From JBHHUI01 sp965248775 (GTDB lineage: Bacteria > Chloroflexota > Anaerolineae > Anaerolineales > JBHHUI01), in the NCBI GenBank assembly GCA_965248775.1, contig OZ252150.1, positions 4,712,001 to 4,776,000 on the forward strand: a DNA stretch of 64,000 bases. The letters are read 5' to 3'. Of the stretch, positions 1 through 9,463 are shown in pieces. Position numbers and translations under genes: made by a program. The number at the start of each line of letters is the position of its first letter. Within the stretch, counting starts at the first letter, position 1. The notes beneath the pieces are model-generated. The model searched no databases. It was not told where the DNA came from and saw only the letters and a list, made by a program, of their open reading frames with translations.

Positions 1-1878
1 CGCCAATCTTTGGTTACCCGCCGTCGCTGGCCGCACCGTTGGCTGCTAGTCGCCCTGGCAGTCGGCGTGCTTAGTGTATTTGCGAAGGAGTCAGGTGCTG
101 TCGGCGCACCGATATTGTTACTTATTCCATTTGTCGATTCTCGCTGGCTAAAGTGGGAACGCGGCGACTGGCTGCGCATCGCGATTTCGCTTGCATTGTT
201 GTCGGGTCTGGCATTTGCAGGTTTGTTCTTCTATACGGATGTGATTGGCGGTGCAACTTCTCGTTTTGACCCCTTAGGCGCCGCGGGTCAAGCGTTCGGT
301 AATCTGAACATTGCAGGTGCCGGGATTCTCGGATTTTTATTCAGCCCTGGGAAAAGCATTTTCCTGCACTCGCCCATCGTTTTGCTCGCTCTGATCGCGC
401 CCTGGCTCACGCGCCGCCGTCGCTTCGACATGATCTTGCCGCTACTGCTCATGGCGGTTTTCGTTGTCATCTACGCGCTTGTGCGAGGCGATATTTGGTT
501 TGGCGGGACAAATTGGGGGCCGCGCTATATGGTGCCTTTGACTCCGTTCCTGATGGTGGGAGTCGCACCAGCAATCGATCGCGCAATGCATGGCCCACGC
601 AGGTGGCTCTGGCGTACCACTGTGGGCCTGCTTGCATTTGGTGGCTTACTGGTTCAAGTCGGGGCAGTCTTTGTTAATCCGCTTGACTATTATGAAGTAT
701 TGGCGGAGACCGGTATTCCCGGCGCAGCCTGGACTGTTGCTCTGTGGACACCGTTTTACTCGGCGATACTCGGCCATTGGCGGATGCTATTTTCTGGGGC
801 CGCAGATTTTGCATGGGTACAAGCACCGGTAGCGGGTGCGGATTGGGCAATTGCAATTGTATTCGCAGGAATCGCTGTTCTCGCGTTCCTCTTGCTTGCG
901 AGATATTTGCGCAAGGAAGCCGACAGCTTGACTCAATTTATTGTGACCTCAATCGCTATAGTTGTACTTGCAGTCGGAACTTGGTTTGGGCTCCGGCGCA
1001 TCTATCGCGATCAACGCTTCCTTGGGGATAACGAGGCCTTGCAGGCCATGCGGGGATTCTTCCAGGACCTTGGTAAACAAGACGCTGTTATCTTCCTAAA
1101 CAATCGTGCCTATTTCAACTTCATGATGAATTACTACAAAGGGGATATCGTCTGGTATACCCTGGAGCTGAATCCCAATGAACTGCTTCCCGAGGGGGAC
1201 GCGGCGCCACCACCTGCTACAGATCCTTTCGAACTGGTTAACACTGAGGCCTGGAGCCGTGTCGATTACTTTGCCCGGCAACAACGAACTTCCTATTTAT
1301 TAATGGAGGCAGGACCTTTTCATCCCAATTATGTCCGGCCACTCGAGTGGTGGATGAATTCCAAGTTCCATCGCGTGCGCGAACATCATTATTCTGACAA
1401 TGTGCGCGTCATCCAATTTTCCGGGATGGAAGCGCCAGCGCGAGACGAAGCCTCAGAGTTCAATATCGATTTTAAGTTTGGTGAGATTATTGCTCTTAAT
1501 GGCTTCGATCCAAATCCGCCCGCTGGCCTGGTCCGACCGGGAGATGTGCTCAATGTCTCAACGCAGTGGCGTGCACTTACTGATATCGAAGATGATTACA
1601 TCATTGGAACATTTCTCATCACACCGCAGGGTACACTGGCTTTGCAGGATGATAGTGTCCCGCTCGGCGGTTTTTGGCCGACGCGCCTATGGAATTCTGG
1701 TGATGTCATCCGTCACAATGTAGCGTTCGAGTTGCCCGATGACCTGCCTCCCGGACACTATGAGATCTGGACCCTTCTCTATTCACGGGTTGATGGGACT
1801 CGATTGCCGGTAACAAACGGCGACGGCACGACGATCCGGGATCATGTCGTTTTGTATAGCGTCGAAGTGACACGCTGA
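1..1878 (+). CDS. Polytopic membrane glycosyltransferase-like protein, 5' end outside window
   Basis: The reading frame is open from the first base, so the N-terminus lies upstream; the first usable codon inside is TTG at 10. The visible part has about nine hydrophobic segments up to roughly residue 335, then a soluble region of about 280 residues. This layout resembles GT-C type (GT39/PMT-like) lipid-linked sugar transferases or related surface-polymer proteins. The catalytic first loop would lie upstream and is not visible, so substrate and activity are unknown. Its stop overlaps the next start by one base (TGATG), so it is translationally coupled to the epimerase that follows. Family assignment is by topology and context. 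Confidence 0.6.
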   Translation, partial: RQSLVTRRRWPHRWLLVALAVGVLSVFAKESGAVGAPILLLIPFVDSRWLKWERGDWLRIAISLALLSGLAFAGLFFYTDVIGGATSRFDPLGAAGQAFGNLNIAGAGILGFLFSPGKSIFLHSPIVLLALIAPWLTRRRRFDMILPLLLMAVFVVIYALVRGDIWFGGTNWGPRYMVPLTPFLMVGVAPAIDRAMHGPRRWLWRTTVGLLAFGGLLVQVGAVFVNPLDYYEVLAETGIPGAAWTVALWTPFYSAILGHWRMLFSGAADFAWVQAPVAGADWAIAIVFAGIAVLAFLLLARYLRKEADSLTQFIVTSIAIVVLAVGTWFGLRRIYRDQRFLGDNEALQAMRGFFQDLGKQDAVIFLNNRAYFNFMMNYYKGDIVWYTLELNPNELLPEGDAAPPPATDPFELVNTEAWSRVDYFARQQRTSYLLMEAGPFHPNYVRPLEWWMNSKFHRVREHHYSDNVRVIQFSGMEAPARDEASEFNIDFKFGEIIALNGFDPNPPAGLVRPGDVLNVSTQWRALTDIEDDYIIGTFLITPQGTLALQDDSVPLGGFWPTRLWNSGDVIRHNVAFELPDDLPPGHYEIWTLLYSRVDGTRLPVTNGDGTTIRDHVVLYSVEVTR

Positions 1879-2858
1879 TGGGGGCAGTCCTCGTAACTGG
1901 CGCAGCCGGTTTCATCGGTAGCCATCTATGTGAACATCTCGTAGCAAGCGGGGAAACCGTCATTGGGGTTGACAACTTTGACCCTTATTACGATCCTGCG
2001 TTCAAGCGGCGCAATGTTTCCGGCCTGCTTCAAGAAGAGCGCTTCACGTTGGTAGAACAGGATATTCGCTCCGCCGAAAAAATTTCTGAGTTGGTCGTCA
2101 GATCAGACGTCGATCGCATCGTCCATCTTGCAGCGCTCGCCGGGGTGCGTGCTTCTGTGACGCGCGCAGGGGACTATGTCGATGTGAACGTAGGTGGTAG
2201 CGTCAATATTTTGGAGGCTGCTCGCGTGGCGAATGTGCAGCAGATTGTGCTCGTGTCCACCTCCTCTGTCTATGGAACGACCGATCAAATCCCATTTATT
2301 GAGACCGATACTGCCGACAGACCATTAGCACCCTATCCTGCCACCAAGCGGGCGATGGAGGTACTCGGCCATTCCTACAGCCACTTGCATGGGCTGAATG
2401 TTTCTGTTGCACGTCTATTCACGGTCTACGGGCCGCGCGGCCGCCCGGATATGATGCCGTTCATGCTTTGTAGAAGCATGCTCCATGGTGATCAGGTTTC
2501 GCTGTTTGACAACGGCGAACTAAAACGAGACTGGACCTATGTGGGTGATATTGTGCGGGGCATTTCGGCGCTACTCGAACATTCCACGAAATTCGAAATT
2601 TACAACCTGGGACGGGGTGCTCCGGTCCTTCTGGCAGATTTCATTGCATGCTTGGAAGAAATATCTGGCGCGAAAGCGAATTTGCGCGCTGTACCTGTTC
2701 CGGCGACGGAGCCAATACTTACCTTCGCGGACATCACGAAAGCGCGGGATCACTTCGGATATAAGCCTGAGGTAGGTGTTGCAGAGGGGTTAGAGGATTT
2801 CTGGTGTTGGTTCTCTTTACATTACAATCCGATGGCGAAGTCTGCCGAGAGCACCTAA
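1878..2858 (+). CDS. NAD-dependent sugar-nucleotide epimerase/dehydratase (UDP-glucuronate 4-epimerase-like)
   Basis: 326 aa, extended short-chain dehydrogenase fold. The NAD-binding Gly-rich motif VTGAAGFIGSH is at the N-terminus, the catalytic Ser lies in STSSVYG, and the Tyr/Lys pair is in YPATKRAME. The stretch LFTVYGPRGRPDMMPF is typical of UDP-glucuronate/UDP-galactose 4-epimerases. It acts in the cytoplasm and should interconvert a UDP-hexuronate or UDP-hexose for surface glycan synthesis. Its ATG overlaps the upstream stop by one base, and a membrane transferase gene follows nine bases downstream. The exact sugar cannot be read from sequence. Confidence 0.85.
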   Translation: MGAVLVTGAAGFIGSHLCEHLVASGETVIGVDNFDPYYDPAFKRRNVSGLLQEERFTLVEQDIRSAEKISELVVRSDVDRIVHLAALAGVRASVTRAGDYVDVNVGGSVNILEAARVANVQQIVLVSTSSVYGTTDQIPFIETDTADRPLAPYPATKRAMEVLGHSYSHLHGLNVSVARLFTVYGPRGRPDMMPFMLCRSMLHGDQVSLFDNGELKRDWTYVGDIVRGISALLEHSTKFEIYNLGRGAPVLLADFIACLEEISGAKANLRAVPVPATEPILTFADITKARDHFGYKPEVGVAEGLEDFWCWFSLHYNPMAKSAEST

Positions 2859-4112
2859 GCAATATCATGGCGCCGAACTTATTGCACGCGATGCATATGC
2901 CGACGCGCTTGAGTCTGGTAATTCTCGGATTGGCGGCAGTCCTTCGTCTTGTTGCTGTACTAACTGTCCCCGTCGATGCACTCCTCACCCCGCGCTGTGG
3001 GGGCTGTACTGGGGTTGTGCTCTATGATCACTTGGCACACTCGATTCTTGAACAGCAACAGTATTCATTCAATGGTATCCCAAGTGCAGAAGTACCTCCG
3101 CTGTATCCGATCGTCTTGGCGGCAACATATCGACTGGCAGGAGCAGACAACTATCTGGCAATGCGGTTGTTTCAAGTCGTCATCGGCACTGGAACAGTCT
3201 TCATGGTTGGTGCAATTGCCCGGCTTCTATTTGGTCTCCCTGTTTCACAACTTGCGGAGTTTTTGGTAGCGACAAATCCCTTCCTCCTGTTTTACACAGC
3301 AGAACTACAAACTGAGACGCTCTTCTCGTTTCTTGCTGCGCTGGGTATATACCTGTGTTTTAAGCTTCGATCGGCGGATGGAAGTCCCTGGAGGGTAGTT
3401 CTAGCGACAGGGGTTGTTCTCGGACTAACAATATTATGCCGGCCAACTGGACTGGTGCTTCCCATAGTCTGGCTCGCCTGGCTAGCTCTTGTTTCACGCC
3501 GCCACGTTGTTAGAGTAGGGGGGGGCGTAGTGCTCATTGCCGCTCTAACCATTGTTCCATGGATGGTGCGCAACGCGACAGTATTTGGACGATTCAATCC
3601 TATCTCGGCCAATGGCTTCTCGAATATTGCTGGTTACTATGTCATGCGAGGTTATGAGCTCTCGTATACCGGCCCAGCGCTGCCAGAGCAGTACGACGAA
3701 TATGGGGCTGCCAATCCGTTTGCTTATTTGGGCGATGCAGCGCTTGAAGATTATTCTCGTAATTTGGTGCTTGGCCATTGTAGGGTACATCCGCAGGACT
3801 GCGCTTCTGCATGGCTGGCCTCGTTTTTACACCTGTGGAGTCCGTTCATTTCAGCCGAAGTCTATTCCCTCCCGGTGCGGATTGTCGCCATTGGCGCGTA
3901 TTTGCCTGTGTTGATTTTAGGTATTATCGGCCTAGGAATTGCCTATAACAGAAAGGGTAGAGAGGCGGCACTCTTTTTCATTATGTGGCTGTTCGCTTTT
4001 ATGGCATTGAATGCAATCAAAGTGCCAGAAATTCGCTATCGTGTTACAGCTATTGATCCCTACCTAGTGCATTTCAAAACAAGATACTTGCAAACGTGGT
4101 ATAAAAGCAACG

Positions 4113-4631
4113 ATGAGAGCGAAGCTATATGTACGAGAACTAGAGGAAGATGAGCGTGAAGAAATTGAGGTTGGGTTGCGTTCGCAAGACAGTTTTGTGT
4201 TACGCAGAAGCCAGATGATCTTTTTCAGTGCCGAGGGGGTGTCGATTGACAAGATAGCGCAAAGAGTGGGCTATCATCGTGAAACCGTGCGCCTAGTGAT
4301 CAAGGCCTTCAACAAAAAAGGGATCGCTGTACTCAAAAAGGGGTCGCGGCGACCGCACACTATCCAGCGCGCATTTTCGCAAGAGAACGCAAAAAAGTTG
4401 CTGGAGCTAATTCACCGTAGTCCGCGCGACTTTGACAAACCAAGCAGTTTGTGGACAACCGCCTTGCTGGCAGAAGTTAGTTTTGCAGAAGGGTTGACTG
4501 AAAAACAAGTCAGTGGTGAAGCGGTCAGACAAACACTCAAAGGTCTCGGGATCCGCTGGAAACGAGCCAAATACTGGTTATCTAGCCCCGATCGACACTA
4601 CGAGCATAAAAAAAACGACAAAAGCAGTTGA
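4113..4631 (+). CDS. IS630 transposase, N-terminal frame (DNA-binding part)
   Basis: 172 aa with helix-turn-helix content (DKIAQRVGYHRETVRLVIKAF) and a second winged-helix region (LLAEVSFAEGLTEKQVSGEAVRQ), as in the N-terminal half of IS630 transposases. It ends four bases past the start of the second frame. A slippery heptamer A AAA AAC lies at 4610-4616 in the right phase for a -1 shift; shifting there continues as RQKQLIQEAKRRQNW into the DDE half. The full-length enzyme is therefore probably made by programmed frameshifting, as is common in this family. Confidence 0.8.
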   Translation: MRAKLYVRELEEDEREEIEVGLRSQDSFVLRRSQMIFFSAEGVSIDKIAQRVGYHRETVRLVIKAFNKKGIAVLKKGSRRPHTIQRAFSQENAKKLLELIHRSPRDFDKPSSLWTTALLAEVSFAEGLTEKQVSGEAVRQTLKGLGIRWKRAKYWLSSPDRHYEHKKNDKSS

Positions 4632-5227
4632 TACAGGAAGCAAAAAGACGGCAAAACTGGGCCGTTGGCTTCCAGGATGAAGTCTGGTGGAGCCGCCTGA
4701 CCCATCCTAACTTGCACAGTTGGACCGCATCAGACCCATTGAGATTGGAAGAACAAACGCATCAGAAAGACGACCCGGACCCGCAGGCGTTTGCTTGTTA
4801 TGGAGTAGACTTGCGCTGGAGCGATCAAGAAGAAGTCTGGCTACGTTTTGTAAAAGGCAACCCCAAGAGTGACCCAACGATACAGTTTATGGATTGGGTG
4901 CTCGAAAAAACAGCACAACAAGGTATTCGTGTTCTAGTCATGTTTTGGGATCACGCTTCTTGGCATAAAAGCAAACGGGTTCGTACCTGGTTGCACGGGC
5001 ACAATAAACAAGTCAAACAAGCGGGCGAAGGAACCCGACTATTGGCTTGTTTGTTGCCCAAGAAAAGCCCATGGCTTAATCCAATTGAGCCCCGCTGGAT
5101 CCATGCTAAAAGGAAGGTTATCGCACCTGGCAAAATACTCCCCGCACAGGAACTGGCTGAATGGGTCTGTGCGGTTTTTGAGCAACCTATGCTTCCTTGG
5201 ATAACCAATGACAATTATGTCCCTTGA
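4628..5227 (+). CDS. IS630 transposase, C-terminal frame (DDE catalytic part)
   Basis: 199 aa. It contains GFQDEVWW (first acidic motif), MFWDHASWHKSKRV (second Asp, with the usual His) and SPWLNPIEPRWIHAKRKV (third acidic residue in the NPIE motif of IS630). No own ribosome-binding site is apparent, and the nominal TTG start overlaps the first frame. It is most likely expressed only as a -1 frameshift fusion with the upstream frame. All three acidic residues are present, so the copy may still be active. Confidence 0.82.
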   Translation: MIQEAKRRQNWAVGFQDEVWWSRLTHPNLHSWTASDPLRLEEQTHQKDDPDPQAFACYGVDLRWSDQEEVWLRFVKGNPKSDPTIQFMDWVLEKTAQQGIRVLVMFWDHASWHKSKRVRTWLHGHNKQVKQAGEGTRLLACLLPKKSPWLNPIEPRWIHAKRKVIAPGKILPAQELAEWVCAVFEQPMLPWITNDNYVP

Positions 5228-5338
5228 TTATGCACTAGCTGTATTTGCCTCTGTCACATTGATTCGGATTTGGTCGGCGACCTATCGTAAGGCGACGCAT
5301 CTGATGGGCCGCATGAAACTGCGTCGCATAGGAGACGA

Positions 5339-5908
5339 TTACGGCGCTAGAATGTAGTCGGCTGCATCGGCTAAATCATCCAATACCAGAATGTCATCAA
5401 GCTCGTGACTTTTGAGCAATTCTGCTTGAGCAATTCCCCGTCCTGTGCGCAAGAGGATCGGTCTCACTCCGGCAGCCAGCCCAGCTTGTATGTCCGTAAC
5501 AGCGTCACCGACCATCCATGAACGATTTAGATCAAGTCGGAGTTCCTGGGCTGCCTGCAGCAACAGGCCCGGCTGTGGTTTGCGACAGACACAGCATTCG
5601 TCGGGCCGGTGGGGGCAAAGCTTCACAGCGTCAATGCGGCCATGATTTTCCACAATGAGGGCAACCAGACGCTGGTTCAGGTCGTTTGCCTGTGCGCGTG
5701 AGAAGACGCCGCGCCCAACGCCGGATTGGTTCGTAACGATTACAATTGCGTATTCACTTTGGGCAAGCGCTGCCAGGGCAGCGAGCGCGCTTGGGATCAG
5801 GCGGATATGCTCCCAGCGGAGCACATAGTTTGGTCTATTTTCATTAATCACACCATCCCGATCAAGGAAAATAGCCGGTCGGAATGAATTTGATGTTGGA
5901 TTGGTCAT
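5339..5908 (-). CDS. gmhB: D-glycero-D-manno-heptose 1,7-bisphosphate 7-phosphatase
   Basis: 189 aa, usual length for GmhB. The HAD nucleophile motif FLDRDGVINEN is near residue 15, VTNQSGVGRG gives motif II, and a zinc loop CPHRPDECCVCRKPQPG and MVGDAVTDIQAG (motif IV acidic pair) follow. It removes the C7 phosphate of heptose bisphosphate in the cytoplasm. It is transcribed opposite to hddA and gmhA nearby, and together these cover the heptose-phosphate branch. Its 3' end overlaps the restored end of the split transferase gene. Confidence 0.92.
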   Translation of the reverse strand: MTNPTSNSFRPAIFLDRDGVINENRPNYVLRWEHIRLIPSALAALAALAQSEYAIVIVTNQSGVGRGVFSRAQANDLNQRLVALIVENHGRIDAVKLCPHRPDECCVCRKPQPGLLLQAAQELRLDLNRSWMVGDAVTDIQAGLAAGVRPILLRTGRGIAQAELLKSHELDDILVLDDLADAADYILAP

Positions 5909-5939
5909 TTGAATATCACCAAGAGATTATAACAATCGA

Positions 5940-7058
5940 ATGAAACGAATACTTGTAACCGGCGGTGCCGGATTCATTGGTTCTCACACAGTCGACTTGC
6001 TTCTGAAACACGGTTATCAGATTCGGGTGCTCGATCTACTCACACCCCCGGTTCATTTGAATGGAGAGCTTCCCGATTACTTCCCGCCGGAGGCCGAGTT
6101 TCTTCTCGGGGATGTGCGCGACAAGTCAATTTGGGAGCGAGCGCTGAATGGAGTTGATGCTGTTTTTCATCTCGCAGCCTATCAGGATTATTTGCCTGAT
6201 TTTTCCAAGTTTTTTCATGTCAATGTCGTGGGCACAGCGCTGCTCTATGAAGTTATTGTGGAGCAAAAATTGACAATCCAGAAAATCGTGGTTGCCTCCT
6301 CGCAAGCAGCCTACGGAGAAGGTAAATACGAATGCCTTGCGGATGGCGTGCAGTATCCGTTGCCACGTCCAACGGCGCAACTCGATCAACAAGATTGGGA
6401 GCCGCATTGTCCGGTTTGTGGACAGGGAATGCAATGGTTGCCTACCGATGAGAGCCGGGTCACGCCGCACAACTCCTATTCGATGAGCAAGTACAGCGAA
6501 GAGATGATCGCGCTGGTGCTTGGGCGGCGTTATGAAATCCCGAGTGTTGCAATGCGTTACTCGATTGTGCAGGGCGCGCGGCAATCCTTCCGCAATGCCT
6601 ATTCTGGTGTCCTCCGGATTTTTGCTATGCAGGTGCTGGGCGGGCAACATCCGACGGCCTACGAAGATGGCCAGCAGGTGCGTGACTATGTCTATGTGGG
6701 TGATGTGGCAGAGGCAAACTTACTCGTGCTGCAGGATTCACGTGCCGATTACCAGGCGTTAAACGTCGGTGGTGGTCGACTGGTCACCGTAAACGAGTTT
6801 GCAAGGGTGATGGCACAAGCTGCCGGGAAACCTGCGTTGACCCCCGCTTCAATCGGGGAATATCGCTTTGGCGACACACGCCACATCCTGTCCGATATCA
6901 GTAAATTGCAGTCTCTTGGCTGGCAGCCGCAAGGGTCTGTTGAGCAGAGTGCGCGTGAATACCTGGACTGGACTACGGAACAAGCGGGGTTTGAAGATTA
7001 CGCCTCGCAAGCGCGGGAATATATGCAAGCAGTTGGGACGCTGCGCGGCGGAAGCTAG
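5940..7058 (+). CDS. NAD-dependent sugar-nucleotide epimerase with Cys-containing insert
   Basis: 372 aa extended SDR enzyme. VTGGAGFIGSHTVDLL binds NAD; SSQAAYGEG carries the Ser region and YSMSKYSEE the Tyr/Lys pair. Before the active site is an unusual insert with HCPVCGQGMQWLP, whose CxxC could hold a metal. Similar Cys-bearing inserts occur in some dTDP-L-rhamnose 4-epimerase-like proteins, so that is a candidate activity, at low certainty. It is followed seven bases later by hddA, which suggests a role in heptose or related sugar-nucleotide modification. Confidence 0.8.
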   Translation: MKRILVTGGAGFIGSHTVDLLLKHGYQIRVLDLLTPPVHLNGELPDYFPPEAEFLLGDVRDKSIWERALNGVDAVFHLAAYQDYLPDFSKFFHVNVVGTALLYEVIVEQKLTIQKIVVASSQAAYGEGKYECLADGVQYPLPRPTAQLDQQDWEPHCPVCGQGMQWLPTDESRVTPHNSYSMSKYSEEMIALVLGRRYEIPSVAMRYSIVQGARQSFRNAYSGVLRIFAMQVLGGQHPTAYEDGQQVRDYVYVGDVAEANLLVLQDSRADYQALNVGGGRLVTVNEFARVMAQAAGKPALTPASIGEYRFGDTRHILSDISKLQSLGWQPQGSVEQSAREYLDWTTEQAGFEDYASQAREYMQAVGTLRGGS

Positions 7059-7064
7059 GTTGAG

Positions 7065-8096
7065 ATGTTAATTGCTCGCGCACCGGTACGTATTTCCTTC
7101 GGGGGTGGTGGCACTGATCTGCCGGCCTACGCCGATACTTACGGAGGCGCAGTCGTCAGCACGACGATCGACAAGTATGTTTATGTCGTGATGACGGTGC
7201 GTCCCAGCCCCGATCTCCAAATTCTGTCTTCAGATTACCGGACATTTTTCCGACACACCGGTGGGGAAGTAACCTTTTGGGAAGGCGAACTCAACTTGCC
7301 AAAAGCGATCCTGCACGAGTTTGGCATTCATCGGGGCATTTCAATGTTTCTGGCTTCCGAGGTGCCACCCGGCACGGGTCTTGGCTCGTCCTCGACGGTA
7401 TCGGTCGCCTGCATTAAAGCGGTCAGCGTGGCATGTGGCGAAACTCTCGATAAACAAGCCATTGCTGAGTTGGCTTGCCAGATTGAGATCGGCAAATTGG
7501 GAATGCCAATTGGCTTTCAAGATCAGTTCGCCGCCTCGTATGGTGGATTTAACTGGTTTGAATTTTCTGCTGAAGGCAAGCGGGCTGAACGCATCAAAAT
7601 GCCGGCCGGATTTGTTGAGAATTTGCAACGCCGTTTACTGCTGTTCTTTACCGGTCAGGCGCGCGACTCGACAAAAATTTTGGCCCGCCAGAGTGACAAC
7701 ACGAAGAAGAAAGGTTCGTCTACATTGGACGCTCTCCACGCAGTGCGCGAGATGGCAGACCGGATGCGTGCCTGTCTGGAAGCCGGCGATCTGGAATTGT
7801 TCGGGAATTTGTTACACGAGGGCTGGGAGCACAAGAAGAGATTCGCCAGCGGGATCAGCAATCCACGCGTGGACGAACTCTACGCCACAGCCCAGTCGGC
7901 GGGTGCAATGGGTGGCAAGTTGGCGGGCGCTGGCGGTGGCGGATTCATGATGATCTATTGTGAGGACGGTCGCCAGGAGGCCGTTACTGCAGCAATGGAA
8001 GAGCTTGGCCTGCAACGCATGAATTACAACTTCGAGAATGGAGGCGCGCGTGTATTACTCAATGCAGGCTTGCGCCTACAGGAACAAGATCGGTGA
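7065..8096 (+). CDS. hddA: D-glycero-D-manno-heptose 7-phosphate kinase (GHMP kinase)
   Basis: 343 aa, normal length. The GHMP signature is complete: ARAPVRISFGGGGTDLPAY at the N-terminus, ATP-binding VPPGTGLGSSSTVSVA near residue 103, and KLAGAGGGGFMM near the C-terminus. It phosphorylates heptose 7-phosphate at C1 in the route to a nucleotide-activated heptose. The stop overlaps the next start (GTGA), so it is coupled to the polyprenyl sugar transferase. Presence of HddA rather than HldE points to the GDP-heptose type route used for S-layer or capsule glycans; no guanylyltransferase is visible here. Confidence 0.92.
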   Translation: MLIARAPVRISFGGGGTDLPAYADTYGGAVVSTTIDKYVYVVMTVRPSPDLQILSSDYRTFFRHTGGEVTFWEGELNLPKAILHEFGIHRGISMFLASEVPPGTGLGSSSTVSVACIKAVSVACGETLDKQAIAELACQIEIGKLGMPIGFQDQFAASYGGFNWFEFSAEGKRAERIKMPAGFVENLQRRLLLFFTGQARDSTKILARQSDNTKKKGSSTLDALHAVREMADRMRACLEAGDLELFGNLLHEGWEHKKRFASGISNPRVDELYATAQSAGAMGGKLAGAGGGGFMMIYCEDGRQEAVTAAMEELGLQRMNYNFENGGARVLLNAGLRLQEQDR

Positions 8097-9412
8097 GTCG
8101 CCGCGGCCAGTATCTTTTATTCTCGGCATTGATCTTTGCCGACGCTGCCGGGATTGCCGGCGGTCTCTTGATCGCGCTTTTCTCTATTGCCTCCCTCGGT
8201 GCGAATGCTTCCGAATATGTTGTTACAATCCAACTGGCACTGCCTCTGTACTTGTTGGTCTTTGCCGGGCTACGTTTATATGATCTAGAGACGGTTCTGG
8301 AAGACTCACAAGAATATGCCACAGTTGCGACGGGTTGCACCTACGGCATTATGGGATTGATCGTGTTCAACACAGTGCTGCGTTCATCGGAGTTGGAACT
8401 TGCTTGGCTCCTTGCCGGTTGGGTTGCGACGATTGTCACTGTTGGCCTTGGCCGTTTTCTGATGCGCCGGGTTGTGCGTGCCTTACGCCGCTCTGGTCAC
8501 TTGATTACACGCGCCCTCATCGTGGGAGCAGATGAGCAAGGCCGTACTATCGCACGGCAATTTCAATCGGTGGCCTCATCCGGGGTGGATGTGATTGGGT
8601 TCGTTGACGACTTTCTGCCATTGGGTACACATGTGGAAGATGGGCTGTATGTAATTGGACATCCGAGCAGCCTTAACGAAGTGGCTTTTGAAAATGGCGT
8701 CAAAGAAGTCGTGGTTGTGCCGGGCGCGGTGGCATGGGAGACGTTCTATGAGTTGCTCGAACATGCCTCCCAATCCGATGGACTGCGGATTCGACTCTCT
8801 CCAGGTTACTACGATCTGCTCGCCAATACTCCGCGCGTGGCGCATCGGAATTTTGTGCCGCTCTTTATTCTGGATCGTGTGCGCATTTCCGGTCTCGATT
8901 GGATGCTTAAAGCATCCGTTGATTATGGCCTCGGGCTGCTGGCACTGCTGCTCAGTTTGCCTCTTATAGCACTCATAGCGATCGTTTTGTTTTTCGCCCG
9001 CCAAGAGAATGTTCTGGAACGTCTGTATGTTATCGGAATGGGGGGCAGGCGTTTTCGAGCCGCGGTCTTCTCTGCGGATGAAGGAAAAGCCCTCGGGCGC
9101 CTGCTTGCTCAGAGCGGCCTTACGCGCTTACCTTTATTGTTCCTGATTCCTTTCGGTCGCATGAGCCTGGTGGGGCCACGACTTGTGCGTGAGAGCGACC
9201 AGAACACATTTCGGCGCTGGCTGCCGGCACTGGCTACCATGCGACCCGGCGTGACCGGACCTTGGGCCGTAGTGCCGGTTGCTTCATTGGAAGAGGAAAT
9301 GCGAGCTGTGTTGTATTACATTCGGAACTGGACTGTCTGGCTCGATTTGCAAATCCTCGTTCAAACTGTGCTGGTTGTGTTGCGCCGCCGCTGGGCACGA
9401 TTGACTGAATGA
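8093..9412 (+). CDS. Polyprenyl-phosphate glycosyl-1-phosphate transferase (WcaJ/WbaP type)
   Basis: 439 aa starting at GTG 8093 (GTGA overlap with hddA). Four hydrophobic helices at the N-terminus are followed by a Rossmann-like CoA-binding domain (ALIVGADEQGRTIARQF and VIGFVDDF) and a C-terminal bacterial sugar transferase domain with an internal helix and the motif GRMSLVGPRLV. This enzyme would place the first sugar phosphate on undecaprenyl phosphate, initiating a surface glycan repeat unit at the inner face of the membrane. The region between the helix and SLVGPR looks shorter and more divergent than usual, so activity is not certain. Confidence 0.85.
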   Translation: MSRRGQYLLFSALIFADAAGIAGGLLIALFSIASLGANASEYVVTIQLALPLYLLVFAGLRLYDLETVLEDSQEYATVATGCTYGIMGLIVFNTVLRSSELELAWLLAGWVATIVTVGLGRFLMRRVVRALRRSGHLITRALIVGADEQGRTIARQFQSVASSGVDVIGFVDDFLPLGTHVEDGLYVIGHPSSLNEVAFENGVKEVVVVPGAVAWETFYELLEHASQSDGLRIRLSPGYYDLLANTPRVAHRNFVPLFILDRVRISGLDWMLKASVDYGLGLLALLLSLPLIALIAIVLFFARQENVLERLYVIGMGGRRFRAAVFSADEGKALGRLLAQSGLTRLPLLFLIPFGRMSLVGPRLVRESDQNTFRRWLPALATMRPGVTGPWAVVPVASLEEEMRAVLYYIRNWTVWLDLQILVQTVLVVLRRRWARLTE

Positions 9413-9463
9413 AACGAATGCGGAATGCAAAGTTTCGAATCGAAAATTCTACTTGGAGTGTCT

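Larger units (their letters stand above)
4067..5235 (+). mobile_element. IS630-family insertion sequence
   Basis: The ends are inverted copies of GTGCAT followed by partly matching bases, flanked on both sides by TA inside CTAG (4064-4067 and 5235-5238). IS630/Tc1-mariner elements insert at TA, classically within CTAG, and duplicate TA. Excision in silico repairs the host gene exactly, which fixes the boundaries. It carries a two-frame transposase. Confidence 0.88.
2867..5357 (+). pseudogene. Membrane glycosyltransferase (GT39-like) split by an IS630 insertion
   Basis: The 5' part (2867-4066) encodes a polytopic protein with the early RCGGCTGVVLYD loop and many hydrophobic segments, typical of ArnT/PMT-like transferases. 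The frame runs into the IS at codon CTA 4064-4066. Removing 4067-5237 (element plus one TA copy) joins that codon to GCT at 5238 and restores DPYLAVFASVTLIRIW and a C-terminal tail ending at TAG 5355-5357, giving about 439 aa. The restored end overlaps gmhB convergently by about 19 bp. Start ATG 2867 was chosen because a longer frame would begin inside the previous gene; 2891 or 2897 are alternatives. As it stands the product has a foreign C-terminus and is probably inactive. Confidence 0.8.
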
